64,000 nt of DNA from NCBI RefSeq assembly GCF_040958095.1, contig NC_091193.1, positions 28,504,875 to 28,568,874 of the forward strand, read 5' to 3'. Positions 47,201 through 61,559 of this stretch are shown here, piece after piece. Every line of letters starts with the position of its first letter. Position 1 is the stretch's first letter. This stretch comes from Procambarus clarkii (Eukaryota; Arthropoda; Malacostraca; Decapoda; Cambaridae). The notes under the pieces are model-generated. The model saw only the letters and a list, made by a program, of their open reading frames with translations, had not been told where the DNA came from and ran no database searches. The translations under genes and the position numbers were made by a program.

Positions 47201-50097
47201 AAACCTCCCTGCAGTTTTCAAAATATCCCAAACAACACAATATCGAGGCCTGAGCCACATTTTGGAGACAAATTCTGGCTCTATGCACGTATTCGCTGTT
47301 TGAAATTAAAACATTTTATACCCAACATATGCCAAGTCCTGAATGCGTCAGTGAGTCACATTTTGGACAAACTCCCCTGCAGTTTTCGAAATATCCAAAA
47401 TATCACAATTTCGAGGCCTGAGCCATATTTTGGAGCCAAATTCTAGCTTTCTGCACGTATTCTCAGTTTGAAATTACGAATTTTTTATACCCAACATATG
47501 CCAAGTACTGAAAGCGGCGTTTGGTCACATTTGTCCCAATCCCCCCTGCAGTTTTCAAAATATCCCAAACATCTCAATTTCGAGGCCTGAGCCATATTTT
47601 GGAGCCAAATTCTGGCTCACTGCACGTATTCGCAGTTTTAAAGTAGGACTTTTTATACCCAACATATGCCAAGTACTTAAAACGGCAGTGAGTCATATTT
47701 TGCACAAACTCAACTGCAGTTTTCAAAATATCACAAATATTCCAATTTCGAGGCCTGAGCCATATTTTGGAGCCAAATTCTGGCTCTCTGCACGTATTCG
47801 CAATTTTAAATTACGACTTTTTATACCCAACATATGCCAAGTACTGAAAGCGGCATTTGGTCACATTGGTCCCAAACCTCCCTGCAGTTTTCAATATATC
47901 CCAAATATTCCAATTTCGAGGCCTGAGCCATAATTTGGAGCCAAATTCTGGGTCTCTGCACGTATTCGCAGTTTGAAATTACGACTTTTTATACCCAACA
48001 TATGCCAAGTTCTGAAAGCGGCGTTTGGTCACATGTATCCCAAATCTCCCTGCAGTTTTCAAAATATCCCAAACAACCTAATTTCGAGGCCTGAGCCATA
48101 TTTTGGAGTCAAATTCTGGCTCTCTGCACGTATTCGCAGTTTGAAATTACGACTTTATATACTCAACATATGCCAAGTATTGAAAGCGACGTTTGGTCAT
48201 ATTTGTCCCAAACCTCCCTGCAGTTTTCAAAATATCCCAAACATCCTAATTTCGTGGCCTGAGCCATATTTTGGAGCCAAATTCTGGCTCTCTGCACGTA
48301 TTCGCAGTTTGAAATTACGACTTTTTATACCCAACACATGCCAAGTACTGAAAGCAGCAGTGAGTCACATTTTGCACAAACTCCCCTGCAGTTTTCAAAA
48401 TATCCCAAATATCTTAATTACGAGGCCTGAGCCATATTTTGGAGCCAAATTCTGGCTCTCTGCACGTATTCGCAGTTTGAAATTACGACTTTTTATACCC
48501 AACATATGCCAAGTTCTGAAAGTGGCTTTTGGTCATATTTGTCTCAAAGCCCCCTGAGGTTTTCAAAATATCCCAAACATCCCAATTTCGAGTATTGAGC
48601 AATATTTTGGAGCCAAATTCTGGCTCTATGCACGTATTCGAAGTTTGAAATTACGACTTTTTATACCCAACATATGCCAAGTCTTGAAAGCGGCAGTGAG
48701 TCACATTTTGCACAAACTCCTTTTCAGTTTTCGAAATATCCCAAATATCCCAATTTCGACACCTGAGCCATATTTTGGAGCCAAATTCTGGCTCTCTGCA
48801 CGTATTCGCAGTTTGAAATTACGACTTTTTATACCCAACATATGCCAAGTACTGATAGCAGCAGTGAGTCACATTTAGCACAAACTCCCCTGCAGTTTTC
48901 AAAATATCCCAAATATCCCAATTTCGCCGCCTGAGCCATATTTTAGAGCCAAATTCTGGCTCTCTGCACGTATTCGCAGTTTGAAATTACGACTTTTTAT
49001 ACCCAACATGTGCCAAGTACTGAAAGCAGCAGTGAGTCACATTTTGCACAAACTCCCCTGCAGTTTTCAAAATATCTCAAACATCCCACTTTCGAGGCCT
49101 GAGCCATATTTTAGAGCCAAATTCTGGCTCTCTGCACGTATTCGCAGTTTGAAATTACGACTTTTTATACCCAACATATGCCAAGTACTGAAAGCATCAG
49201 TGAGTCACATTTTGCACAAACTCCCCTGCAGTTTTCGAAAAATCCCAAACATCCTATTTTAGAGGCCTGAGCCATATTTTGCAGCCAAACTCTGGCTCTC
49301 TGCACGTATTCGCAGTTTGAAATTACGAATTTTTTAAACCCAATATATGCCAAGTACTGAAAGCGGCGTTTGGTAACATTTGTCCCAAACACCCCTCTTT
49401 CAGATTTCAAAATATCCCAAACATCCCAATCTCGAGGCATGAGCAATATTTTGGAGCCAAATTCTGGCTCTCTGCATGTATTCGCAGTTTGAAATTACGA
49501 CTTTTTAAACCCAAAATTTGCCAAGTACTGCAAGTGGCAGTGAGTCACATTTTGCGCAAACTCCCCTGCAGTTTTCAAAATATCCCAAATATCTCAATTT
49601 CGAGGCCGGACCCATATTTTGGAGCCAAATTCTGGCTCTCTGCACGTATTCACAGTGTGAAATTACGACTTTTTGTACCCAAAATATGCCAAGTCCTGAA
49701 AGCGGCAGTGAGTCACATTTTGCACAAACTCCCTTGCAGTTTTCGAAATAACCCAAATATCCCAATTTCGACACCTTCGCCATATTTTGGAGCCAAGTTC
49801 TGGCTCTCTGCACGTATTCGCAGTTTGAAATTACCACTTTTTTATACCCAACATATGCCAGGTAATGAAAGCGGCGTTTGGTCACATTTGTCTTAAACCT
49901 CCCTGCAGTTTTCAAAATATCCCAAAAATCTCAATATCGAGACCTGAGCCTTATTTTGGAGCCAACGTTTGGGTCTCTGCACGAATTCACAGTTTGAAAT
50001 TACGACTTTTTATACCCAACATATGCCAAGTCCTGAAAGCGGCAGTGAGTCACATTTTGCACAAACTCCCTTGCAGTTTTCGAAATAACCCAAATAT

Positions 50098-53000
50098 CCC
50101 AATTTCAACACCTTAGCCATATTTTGGAGCCAAATTCTGGCTCTCTGCACGTATTCGCAGTTTGAAATTACGAATTTTTATACCCAACATATGCCAAGTA
50201 CTGAAAGCAGCAGTGAGTCACATTTTGCACAAACTCCCCTGCAGTTTTCAAAATATCCCAAACATCCCACTTTCGTGGCCTGAGCCAAATTTTGGACCCA
50301 AATTCAAGCTCTATGCACGTTTACGCAGTTTGAAATTACGACTTTTTATACCAAACATATGCCAAGTTCTGAAAGCGGCGTTTGTTCATATTTGTCCCAA
50401 ACCCTCCTGCAGTTTTCAAAATATCCCAAACATCCCAATTTTGAGGCCTGATCCATATTTTGGAGCCAAATTCTGGCTCTCTGCACGTATTCGCAGCTTG
50501 AAATTAACACTTTTTTATACCCAACATATGCCAAGTACTGAAAGCGGCGTTTGGTCACATTTGTCTCAATCCCCCCTGCAGTTTTCAAAATATCCCAAAC
50601 ATCCCAATTTCGAGGACTGAGCAATATTTTGGAGCCAAATTCTGGCTCTATGCACGTATTCGCAGTTTGAAATTACGACTTTTTATACCCAACATATGCC
50701 AAGTACTGAACGCGACGTTTGGTCATATTTGTCCCAAACCTCACTGCAGTTTTCAAAATATCCAAAACATCCCAATTTCGACGCTGAGCCATATTTTGGA
50801 GCCAAATTTTGGCTCTTTGCACGTATTCGTAGTTTGAAATTACGACTTTTTATACCCAACATATGCCAAGTCTTGAAAGTGGCAATGAGTCACATTTTGC
50901 ACAAGTTCCCTTGCAGTTTTCGAAATATCCGAAATATACCAATTTCGAAACCTGAGCCATATTTTGTAGCCAAATTCTGGCTCTCTGCACGTATTCGCCG
51001 TTTGAAATTACGGTTTTTATACCCAACATATGCCAAGTCCTGAAAGCAGCAGTGAATCACATTTAGCACAAACTCCCCTGCTGTTTTCGAAATATCTCAA
51101 ATATCCTAATTTCGACGCCTGAGCCATATTTTGGATCCAAATTCAAGCTCTCTGCACGTATTCGCAGTTTGAAATTACGACTTTTTATACCCATAATATG
51201 CCAAGTACTGAATGCGGCGTTTGGTTACATTTGTCCCAAACCTCCCTGCAGTTTTCAAAATATCCCAAACAACACAATATCGAGGCCTGAGCCACATTTT
51301 GGAGCCAAATTCTGGCTCTATGCACGAATTCGCGGTTTGAAATTACGACATTTTATACGCAACATATGCCAAGTCCTGAAAGCGGCAGTGAGTCACATTT
51401 CACACAAACTCCCCTGCAGTTTTCAAAATATTCCAAATATCCCTATTTTGAAGCCTGAGCCATATTTTGGAGCCAAATTCTGGCTCTCTGCACGTATTCG
51501 CAGTTTGAAATTACGACTTTTTTATACCCAACATATGCTAAGTCCTGAAAGCGGCAGTTAGTCACATTTTGCACAAACTCCCCTGCAGTTTTCGAAATAT
51601 CCCAAATATCCCAATTTTGAGGCCTGAGCCATACTTTTGAGCCAAATTCTCGCTCTCTGCACATATTCGCAGTTTGAAATTACGACTTTTTATACCCAAC
51701 ATATGCCAAGTACTGAAAGCGGCGTTTGGTTACATTTGTCCCAAACCTCCCTGCAGTTTTCAAAGTATCCCAAACATCACAATATCGAGGCCTCAGCCAT
51801 ATTTTGGAGCCAAGTTCTGGCTCTCTGAACGTATTCGCAGTTTGATATTACGACTTTTTTATACCCAACATATGCCCAGTAAAGAACGCGGCGTGTGGTC
51901 ACAATTTTCCGAAACCCCCCCTGCAGTTTTAAAAATATCACAAACATCCCAATTTGGAGGCCAGAGCCATATTTTGGAGCCAAATTCTGGCTCTATGCAC
52001 GTATTCGCAGATTGAAATTACGACTTTTTATACCCAACATATGCCAATTCCTGAAAACGGCAGTGAGTCACATTTTGCACAAACTCCCTTGCAGTTTTCG
52101 AAATATCCCAAACATCCCAATTTCGAGGCCTGAGCCATATTTTGGAGCCAAACTCTGGCTCTCTGCACGTATTCGCAGTTTGAAATTACGAATTTTTTAT
52201 ACCCAATATATGCCAAGTACTGAAAGCGGCGTTTGGTAATTTTTGTCCGAAACCCTCCTGCAGTTTTCAAAATATCCCAAACATCCCAATTTCGAGGCCT
52301 GAGCCATATTTTGGAGCCAAATTCTGGCTCTATGCCAGAACTCGCAGTTTGAAATTACGACTTTTTATACCCAACATATGCCAAGTTCTGAAAGTGGCTT
52401 TTGGTCATATTTGTCTCAAAGCCCCCTGAGGTTTTCAAAATATCCCAAACATCCCAATTTCGAGTACTGAGCAATATTTTGGAGCCAAATTCTGGCTCTA
52501 TGCACGTATTCGAAGTTTGAAATTACGACTTTTTATACCCAACATATACCAAGTCTTGAAAGCGGCAGTGAGTCACATTTTGCACAAACTCCTTTTCAGT
52601 TTTCGAAATATCCCAAATATCCCAATTTCGAAACCTGAGCCATATTTTGGAACCAAATTCTGGCTCTCTGCACGTATTTGCAGTTTGAAATTACGAATTT
52701 TTATACCCAACATATGCCAAGTACTGATAGCAGCGTTTGGTCAAATTTGTCCCAAACTTCCCCTGCAGTTTTCAAAATATCCCAAACATCCCAATTTCGA
52801 GGACTGAGCAATATTTTGGAGCCAAATTCTAGCTCTATGCACGTATTCGCAGTTTGAAATTACGACTTTTTATACCCAACATATGCCAAGTACTGAAAGC
52901 GACGTTTGGTCATATTTGTCCCAAACCTCACTGCAGTTTTCAAAATATCCAAAACATCCGAATTTCGGCGCTGAGCCATATTTTGGAGCCAAATTCTGGC

Positions 53001-55476
53001 TCTCTGCACGTAATCGTAGTTTGAAATTACGACTTTTTATACCCAACATATGCCAAGTCTTGAAAGCGGCAATGAGTCACATTTTGCACAAGTTCCCTTA
53101 CAGTTTTCGAAATATCCGAAATATCCCAATTTCAACACCTTAGCCATATTTTGGAGCCAAATTCTGGCTCTCTGCACGTATTCGCAGTTTGAAATTACGA
53201 ATTTTTATACCCAACATATGCCAAGTACTGAAAGCAGCAGTGAGTCACATTTTGCACAAACTCCCCTGCAGTTTTCAAAATATCCCAAACATCCCACTTT
53301 CGTGGCCTGAGCCAAATTTTGGACCCAAATTCAAGCTCTATGCACGTTTACGCAGTTTGAAATTACGACTTTTTATACCAAACATATGCCAAGTTCTGAA
53401 AGCGGCGTTTGGTCAAATTTGTCCCAAACCCTCCTGCAGTTTTCAAAATATCCCAAACATCCCAATTTTGAGGCCTGATCCATATTTTGGAGCCAAATTC
53501 TGGCTCTCTGCACGTATTCGCAGCTTGAAATTAACACTTTTTTATACCCAACATATGCCAAGTACTGAAAGTGGCGTTTGGTCACATTTGTCCCAATCCC
53601 CCCTGCAGTTTTCAAAATATCCCAAACATCCCAATTTCGAGGACTGAGCAATATTTTGGAGCCAAATTCTGGCTCTATGCACGTATTCGCAGTTTGAAAT
53701 TACGATTTTTTATACCCAACATATGCCAAGTACTGAAAGCGACGTTTGGTCATATTTGTCCCAAACCTCACTGCAGTTTTCAAAATATCCAAAACATCCC
53801 AATTTCGACGCTGAGCCATATTTTGGAGCCAAATTCTGGCTCTTTGCACGTATTCGTAGTTTGAAATTACGACTTTTTATACCCAACATATGCCAAGTCT
53901 TGAAAGTGGCAATGAGTCACATTTTGCACAAGTTCCCTTGCAGTTTTCGAAATATCCAAAATATCCCAATTTCGAAACCTGAGTCATATTTTGTAGCCAA
54001 ATTCTGGCTCTCTGCACGTATTCGCAGTTTGAAATTACGGTTTTTATACCCAACATATGCCAAGTCCTGAAAGCAGCAGTGAATCACATTTAGCACAAAC
54101 TCCCCTGCAGTTTTCGAAATATCCCAAATATCCTAATTTCGACGCCTGAGCCATATTTTGGATCCAAATTCAAGCTCTCTGCACGTATTCGCAGTTTGAA
54201 ATTACGACTTTTTATACCCATAATATGCCAAGTACTGAATGCGGCGTTTGGTTACATTTGTCCCAAACCTCCCTGCAGTTTTCAAAATATCCCAAACAAC
54301 ACAATATCGAGGCCTGAGCCACATTTTGGAGCCAAATTCTGGCTCTATGCACGAATTCGCGGTTTGAAATTTCGACATTTTATACGCAACATATGCCAAG
54401 TCCTGAAAGCGGCAGTGAGTCACATTTCACACAAACTCCCCTGCAATTTTCAAAATATTCCAAATATCCCTATTTTGAAGCCTGAGCCATATTTTGGAGC
54501 CAAATTCTGGCTCTCTGCACGTATTCGCAGTTTGAAATTACGACTTTTTTATACCCAACATATGCTAAGTCCTGAAAGCGGCAGTTAGTCACATTTTGCA
54601 CAAACTCCCCTGCAGTTTTCGAAATATCCCAAATATCCCAATTTTGAGGCCTGAGCCATATTTTGGAGCCAAATTCTGGCTCTATGCACGTATTCGCAGT
54701 TTGAAATTACGACTTTTTATACCCAACATATGCCAAGTTCTGAAAGTGGCTTTTGGTCATATTTGTCTCAAAGCCCCCTGTGGTTTTCAAAATATCCCAA
54801 ACATCCCAATTTCGAGTACTGAGCAATATTTTGGAGCCAAATTCTGGCTCTATGCACGTATTCGAAGTTTGAAATTACGACTTTTTATACCCAACATATA
54901 CCAAGTCTTGAAAGCGGCAGTGAGTCACATTTTGTACAAACTCCTTTTCAGTTTTCGAAATATCCCAAATATCCCAATTTCGACACCTGAGCCATATTTT
55001 GGAGCCAAATTCTGGCTCTCTGCACGTATTTGCAGTTTGAAATTACGACTTTTTATACCCAACATATGCCAAGTACTGATAGCAGCGTTTGGTCAAATTT
55101 GTCCCAAACATCCCCTGCAGTTTTCAAAATATCCCAAACATCCCAATTTCGAGGACTGAGCAATATTTTGGAGCCAAATTCTAGCTCTATGCACGTATTC
55201 GCAGTTTGAAATTACGACTTTTTATACCCAACATATGCCAAGTACTGAAAGCGACGTTTGGTCATATTTGTCCCAAACCTCACTGCAGTTTTCAAAATAT
55301 CCAAAACATCCCAATTTCGGCGCTGAGCCATATTTTGGAGCCAAATTCTGGCTCTCTGCACGTAATCGTAGTTTGAAATTACGACTTTTTATACCCAACA
55401 TATGCCAAGTCTTGAAAGCGGCAATGAGTCACATTTTGCACAAGTTCCCTTGCAGTTTTCGAAATATCCGAAATAT
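50098..55476 (-). repeat. Large tandem duplication, 3027 and about 2350 bp
   Basis: Copy one (50098-53124, 18 monomers) and copy two (53125 to about 55476, 14 monomers) match at an offset of 3027 bp up to about 51660. They match again at an offset of 2352 bp from 52360 to about 53110. The 675-bp difference corresponds to four monomers missing from copy two or added to copy one. Shared markers include GTGGCCTGAGCCAAATTTTG, GCACGTTTACGCAGTTTG, CCCATAATATGCCAAG and AAGTGGCTTTTGGTC. Confidence 0.9.
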
Positions 55477-58400
55477 CCCAATTTCGACACCTGAGCCATA
55501 TTTTGGATCCAAATTCAAGCTCTCTGCACGTATTCGTAGTTTGAAATTATGACTTTTTATACCCAACATATGCCAAGTCCTGAAAGCGGCAGTGAGTCAC
55601 ATTTTGCACAAACTCCCCTGCAGTTTTCGAAATATCCAAAATATCGCAATTTCGAGGCCTGAGCCATATTTTGGAGCCAAATTCGGGCTCTCTGCAGGTA
55701 TTCGCAGTTTGAAATTACGAATTTTTTATACCCAACATATGCCAAGTACTGAATGCGGCGTTTGGTTACATTAGTCCCAAACCTCCCTGCAGTTTTCAAA
55801 ATATCCCAAACAACACAATATCGAGGCCTGAGCCACATTTTGGAGCCAAATTCTGGCTCTATGCACGTATTCGCGGTTTGAAATTACGAGATTTTATTCC
55901 CAACATATGCTGTGTCCTGAAAGCGGCAGTGAGTCACATTTCGCACAAACTGCACTGCAGTTTTCAAAATATCCCAAATATCCCAATTTCGAGGCATGAG
56001 CAATTTTTGGGAGCAAAATTCTGGCTCTCTGCACGTATTCGCAGTTTGAAATTAAGACTTTTTTATGCCCAATATATGCCAAGTACTGAAAGTGGCGTTT
56101 GGTCACATTTGTCCCAAACCCCCCCTGCAGTTTTCAAAATATCCCAAACATCCCAATTTCGAGGCCTGAGCAATATTATGGAGCCAAATTCTGGCTCTAT
56201 GCACGTATTCGCGGTTTGAAATTACGACATTTTATATGCAACATATGCGAAGTCCTGAAAGCGGCAGTGAGTCACATTTCACACAAACTCCCCTGCAGTT
56301 TTCAAAATATCCCAAATATCACAATTTTGAGGCCTGATCCATATGTTGGAGCCAAATTCTGGCTCCCAGCACGTATTCTCAGTTTGAAATTATGACTCTA
56401 TATACCCAACATATGCCAAGTACTGATAGCAACGTTTGGTGATATTTGTCCCAAAACCTCACTGCAGTTTTCAAAATATCTCAAACATCCCAATTTCGAC
56501 GCCTGAGCCATATTTTGGAGCCAAATTCTGGCTCTCTGCACGTATTCTCAGTTTGAAATTACCTCTATTTTATACCCAACATATGCCAGGTACTGAAAGC
56601 GGCGTTTGGTCACATTTGTCTCAATCACCCTGCAGTTTTCAAAATATCCCAAACATCCCAATTTCGAGGCCTGAGCCATATTTTGGAGCCAAATTCTGGC
56701 TCTATGCACGTATTCGCGGTTTGAAATTACGACATTTTATACCCAACATATGCCAAGTCTTAAAAGCGGCAGTGAGTCACATTTCGCACAAACTCCCCTG
56801 CAGTTTTCGAAATATCCCAATTTCGTGGACTGAGCCATATTTTGGAGCCAAATGCTGGCTCTCTGCACGTATTCGCAGTTTGAAATTACGACTTTTTTAT
56901 ACCCAACATATGCCAAGTACTGAATTCGGCTTTTGGTCGCATTTGTCCCAAACCCCCCCCCCTGTAGTTTTCAAAATATCCCAAACATCCCTATTTCGAG
57001 GCCTAAGCCAAATTTTGGAGCCAAATTCTGGCTCTATGCACGTATTCGTGGTTTGAAATTACGGCATTTTATACCCAACATATGCCAAGTCCTGAAAGAG
57101 GCAGTGAGTCACATTTCGCACAAACTCCCCTGCAGTTTTCTAAATATCCCAATTTCGAGGACTGAGCCAAATTTTGGAGCCAAATGCTGGCTCTCTGCAC
57201 GTATTCGCAGTTTGAAATTACGACTTTTTTATACCCAACATATGCCAAGTACTGAAAGCGGCGTTTGGTCACATTTGTCCTAAACCTCCCTGCAGTTTTC
57301 AAAATATCCTAACATCTCAATATCGAGACCTGAGCCTTATTTTGGAGCCAACGTTTGGGTCTCTGCACGAATTCACAGTTTGAAATTACGACTTTTTATA
57401 CCCAACATATGCCAAGTCCTGAAAGCGGCAGTGAGACACATTTTGCACAAACTCCCTTGCAGTTTTCGAAATAACCCAAATATCCCAATTTCAACACCTT
57501 AGCCATATTTTGGAGCCAAATTCTGGCTCTCTGCACGTATTCGCAGTTTGAAATTACGAATTTTTATACCCAACATATGCCAAGTACTGAAAGCAGCAGT
57601 GAGTCACATTTTGGACAAACTCCCCTGCAGTTTTCAAAATATCCTAAACATCCCACTTTCGTGGCCTGAGCAAAATTTTGGACCCAAATTCAAGCTCTAT
57701 GCACGTTTACGCAGTTTGAAATTACGACTTTTTATACCAAACTTATGCCAAGTTCTGAAAGCGGCGTTTGGTCATATTTGTCCCTAACCCTCCAGCAGTT
57801 TTCAAAATATCCCAAACATCCCAATTTTGAGGCCTGATCCATATTTTGGAGCCAAATTCTGGCTCTCTGCACATATTCGCATTTTGAAATTACGACTTTT
57901 TTATACCCAACATATACCAAGTACTGAAAGCGGCGTTTGGTCAAATTTGTCCCAAACCCCCCCTGCAGTTTTCAAAATATCCTAAACATCTCAATTTCGA
58001 TTACTGAGCAATATTTTGGAGCCAAATTCTGGCTCTATGCACGTATTTGCAGTTTGAAATTACGACTTTTTATACCCAACATATGCCATGAACTGAAAGC
58101 AGCAGTGAGTCACATTTTGCACACACTCCCCTGCAGTTTTCAAAATATCCCAAATATCCCAATTTCGACGCCTGAGCCATATTTTGGCGCCAAATTCTGG
58201 CTCTCTGCACATATTCGCAGTTTGAAATTACGTCTTTTTATACACAACATATTACAAGTACTGAAAGCAACAGTTAGTCACATTTTGCACAAACTCCCCT
58301 GCAGTTTTCAAAATATCCAAAACATCCCACTTTCGAGGCTTGAGCCGTATTTTGGAGCAAAATTCAAGCTCTCTGCACGTATTCGCAGTGTGAAATTACG

Positions 58401-61400
58401 ACTTTTTATACCCAACATATACCAAGTACTGAAAGCAGCGTTTGGTCAAATTTGTCCCAAACCCCCCCTGCAGTTTTCAAAATATCCCAAACATCCCAAT
58501 TTCGAGGATTGAGCAATTTTTTGGAGCCAAATTCTGGCTCTATGCACGTATTCGCAGTTTGAAATTACGACTTTTTATACCCAACATATGCCAAGTACTG
58601 AAAGCGACGTTTGGTCATATTTGTCCCAAACCTCACTGCAGTTTTCAAAATATCCAAAACATCCCAATTTCGGCGCCTGAGTCATATTTTGGAGCCAAAT
58701 TCTGGCTCTCTGCAGGTATTCGTAGTTTGAAATTACGACTTTTTATACCCAACATATGCCAAGTCTTGCAAGCGGCAATGAGTTACATTTTGCACAAGTT
58801 CCCTTGCAGTTTTCGAAATATCCGAAATTTCCCAATTTCGACACATGAGCCATATTTTGGAGCCAAATTCTGGCTCTCTGCACGTATTCGCAGTTTGAAA
58901 TTACGGTTTTTATTCCCAACATATGCCAAGTCCTGAAAGCAGCAGTGAATCACATTTAGCACAAACTCCCCTGCAGTTTTCGAAATATCCCAAATATCCT
59001 AATTTTGACGCCTGAGCCATATTTTGGATCCAAATTCAAGCTCTCTGCACGTATTTGCAGTTTGAAATTACGACTTTTTAAGCCCAACATATGCCAAGTC
59101 CTGAAAGCGGCAGTGAGTCACATTTTGCACAAACTCCCCTGCAGTTTTCTAAATATCCCAATTTCGAGGACTGAGCCAAATTTTGGAGCCAAATGCTGGC
59201 TCTCTGCACGTATTCGCAGTTTGAAATTACGACTTTTTATACCCAACATATGCCAAGTACTGAAAGTGGCGTTTGATCACATTTGTTCCAAACCTCCCTG
59301 CAGTTTTCAAAATATCCCAAACATCCCAATTTCGTGGCATGAGCCATATTTTGGAGCCAAATTCTGGGTCTCTGCACGTATTCGCAGTTTGAAATTACGA
59401 CTTTTTTATACCCAACATATGCCAAGTACTGAAAGCGGCGTTTGGTTACATTAGTCCCAAACCTCCCTGCAGTTTTCAAAGTATCCCAAACATCTCAATA
59501 TCGAGGCCTCAGCCATATTTTGGAGCCAAGTTCTGGCTCTCTGCACGTATTCGCATTTTGAAATTACGACTCTTTTATACCCAACATATACCAACTACTG
59601 AAAGCGGCGTTTGGTCACATTTGTCCCAAACCCTCCCTGCAGTTTTCAAAATATAACAAACATCCCAATTTCGAGGCCTGAGCCATATTTTGGAGCCAAA
59701 TTCTGGCTTTATGCACGTATTCGCAGTTTGAAATTACGACATTTTATACCCAACATATGCCAAGTCTTGAAAGCGGCAGTGAGTCCCATTTCGCACAAAC
59801 TCCCCTGGAGTTTTCGAAATATCCCAAATATCCCAATTTCGAGGCCTGAGCCATATTTTGGAGCCAAATTCTGGCTCTCTGCACGTATTCGCTGTTTGAA
59901 ATTACGAATTTTTTATACCCAACATATGCCAAGTACTGAAAGCGGCATTTGGTCACATTTGTCCCAAACCCCCCCTGCAGTTTTCAAAATATCCCAAACA
60001 TCCCAATTTCGAGGCCTTAGCCATATTTTGGAGCCAAATTCTGGCTCTATGCACATATTCGCGGTTTGAAATTACAACATTTTATACCAAACATATGCCA
60101 AGTCCTGAATGCGTCAGTAAGTCACATTTTGCACAAACTCCCCTGCAGTTTTCGAAATATCCCAAATATCCCAATTTTGAGGCCTGAGCCATTTTTTGGA
60201 GCCAAATTCTGGCTCTCTTCACGTATTCGAAGTTTGAAATTACGACTTTTTATACCCAACATATGCCAAGGACTGAAAGTGGCGTTTGGTCCCATTTGTC
60301 CCAAACCTCCCTGCAGTTTTCAAAATATCCTAAACATCAGAATATCGAGGCCTGAGCCATATTTTGGAGCCAAATTCAGGCTCTCTGCACGTACTCGCAG
60401 TTTGATATTACTAATTTGTATACCCAACATAGGCCAAGGACTGAAAGTGGCGTTTGGTCACATTTGTCCCAAACCTCCCAGCAGTTTTCAAAATATCCCA
60501 AACATCCCAATTTCGAGGCCAGAGCCATATTTTGGAGCCAAATTCTGGCTCTATGCACGTATTCGCGGTTTGAAATTACAACATTTTATACCCAACATAT
60601 GCCAAGTACTGAACGCAGCGTTTGGTCACATTTGTCCAAAACCCCCCCTGCAGTTTCCAAAATATCCCAAACATCCCACTTTCGAGGCCTGAGCCATATT
60701 TTGGAGCCAAATTCAAGCTCTCTGCACGAATTCACAGTTTGAAATTATAACTTTTTATACCCAACATATGCCAAGTTCTGAATGCGGCGTTTGGTCATAT
60801 TTGTCCCAAACCCCCCTGCAGTTTTCAAAATATCCCAAACATCCCAATTTCGAGGACTGAGCAATATTTTGGAGCCAAATTCTGGCTCTATGCACGTATT
60901 CGCAGTTTGAAATTGCTGCATTTTATACCCAACATATGCAAAGTCCTGAAAGCGGCAGTGAATCACATTTCGCACAAACTCCCCTGCAGTTTTCGAAATA
61001 TCCCAAATATCCCAATTTCAAGGCCTGAGCCATATTTTGGAGCCAAATTCTGGCTCTCTGCACGTATTCGCAGTATGAAATTACGATTTTTTTATACCCA
61101 ACATATGCCAAGTACTGAAAGCGGCGTTTGGTTTCATTTGTCCGATCCTCCCTGCAGTTTTCAAAATATCCCAAACATCAGAATATCGAGGCCTGAGCCA
61201 TATTTTGGAGCCAAATTCAGGCTCTCTACACGTATTCGCAGTTTGATATTACGAATTTGTATACCCAACATATGCCAAGGACTGAAAGTGGCAATTGTTC
61301 ACATTTGTCCCAAACCTCCCTGCAGTTTTCAAAATATCACAAACATCCCAATTTCGAGGCTTGAGCCATATTTTGGACCCAAATTCTAGCTCTCTGCACG

Positions 61401-61559
61401 TATTCGGTTTTGGAAATTACGACATTTTATACCCAACATATGCCAAGTCTTGAAAGCCGCAGTGAGTCACATTTCGCACAAACTCCCCTGGAGTTTTCGA
61501 AATATCCCAAATATCAAAATTTCGAAGTCTGATCCATATTTTGGAGCCAAATTCTGGCT

